Origin: Methanobacteriota archaeon
Lineage (GTDB): Archaea; JAADCQ01; Methanopyri; Methanopyrales; Methanopyraceae
Length of the DNA stretch: 5,820 bases
NCBI GenBank assembly: GCA_027064425.1
Contig: JAMOPO010000053.1
Span: forward strand, 1-5,820
Direction of reading: 5' to 3'
Below, piece after piece: positions 5,790 to 5,820 of the stretch. Under the pieces are notes generated by a model that made no database searches, had not been told where the DNA came from, and saw only the letters and a program-made list of their open reading frames with translations. Numbering within the stretch: the stretch's first letter is position 1; each line of letters begins with the position of its first letter. Made by a program: the position numbers and the translations under genes.

Positions 5790-5820
5790 GTGGACCTGCG
5801 GGAGCACGTGTTGCGGTACG
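5790..5820 (+). CDS. 5' end of a plus-strand gene (partial, unidentified)
   Basis: A GTG at 5790 opens a frame reading MDLREHVLRY to the window edge. GGGGGTG lies six bases upstream, a good archaeal ribosome-binding site. A GTG three codons earlier (5781) is also possible but would overlap that site. An in-frame TGA at 5772-5774 limits the frame upstream. Ten codons are too few to name the product. Confidence 0.4.
   Translation, partial: MDLREHVLRY

Overview
This is a GC-rich stretch with GTG and TTG starts, purine-rich G-runs ahead of starts, and proteins rich in Glu, Arg, Val and Leu. Signal peptides and C-terminal hydrophobic anchors are common in it. The style is that of a hyperthermophilic archaeon; Methanopyrus kandleri, which has many orphan surface proteins, is the best guess. 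That guess rests on style only. No RNA gene, CRISPR array or insertion sequence was recognised.

Layout. At the left edge lies the probable 3' end of a plus-strand gene (1-54), followed by a small hairpin and a T6 run. A minus-strand gene (1890 to 217) encodes a secreted or membrane protein with a large N-terminal extracytoplasmic domain and a C-terminal multi-pass domain. The multi-pass domain carries an EExxK/EExxxR motif and several membrane-embedded histidines, as in PrsW/CPBP-type intramembrane proteases. Two plus-strand frames run away from it: a short C-terminally anchored protein with no visible signal peptide (1954-2400), then a 441-codon signal-peptide protein with a C-terminal anchor (2449-3774). 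A minus-strand gene (5506 to 4442) encodes a clear paralogue of that protein, so the two form a convergent inverted pair. Between them the minus strand holds a decayed gene (about 4272 to 3647) in at least two frames. From 5507 to about 5780 no gene is seen, and a plus-strand gene probably begins at the right edge.

How the parts may fit. Four of the recognisable products are membrane- or envelope-directed. Three of these end in a hydrophobic segment followed by basic residues, and the fourth looks like an intramembrane protease. A surface-protein locus with its own processing enzyme is a reasonable hypothesis, but it is inference. The locus also looks unstable. The 60-residue tail of the 2449-3774 frame is explained by a 13-bp imperfect tandem duplication that shifts out an otherwise in-frame stop. 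The central minus-strand gene shows a frame break at a 5-bp slippage site.
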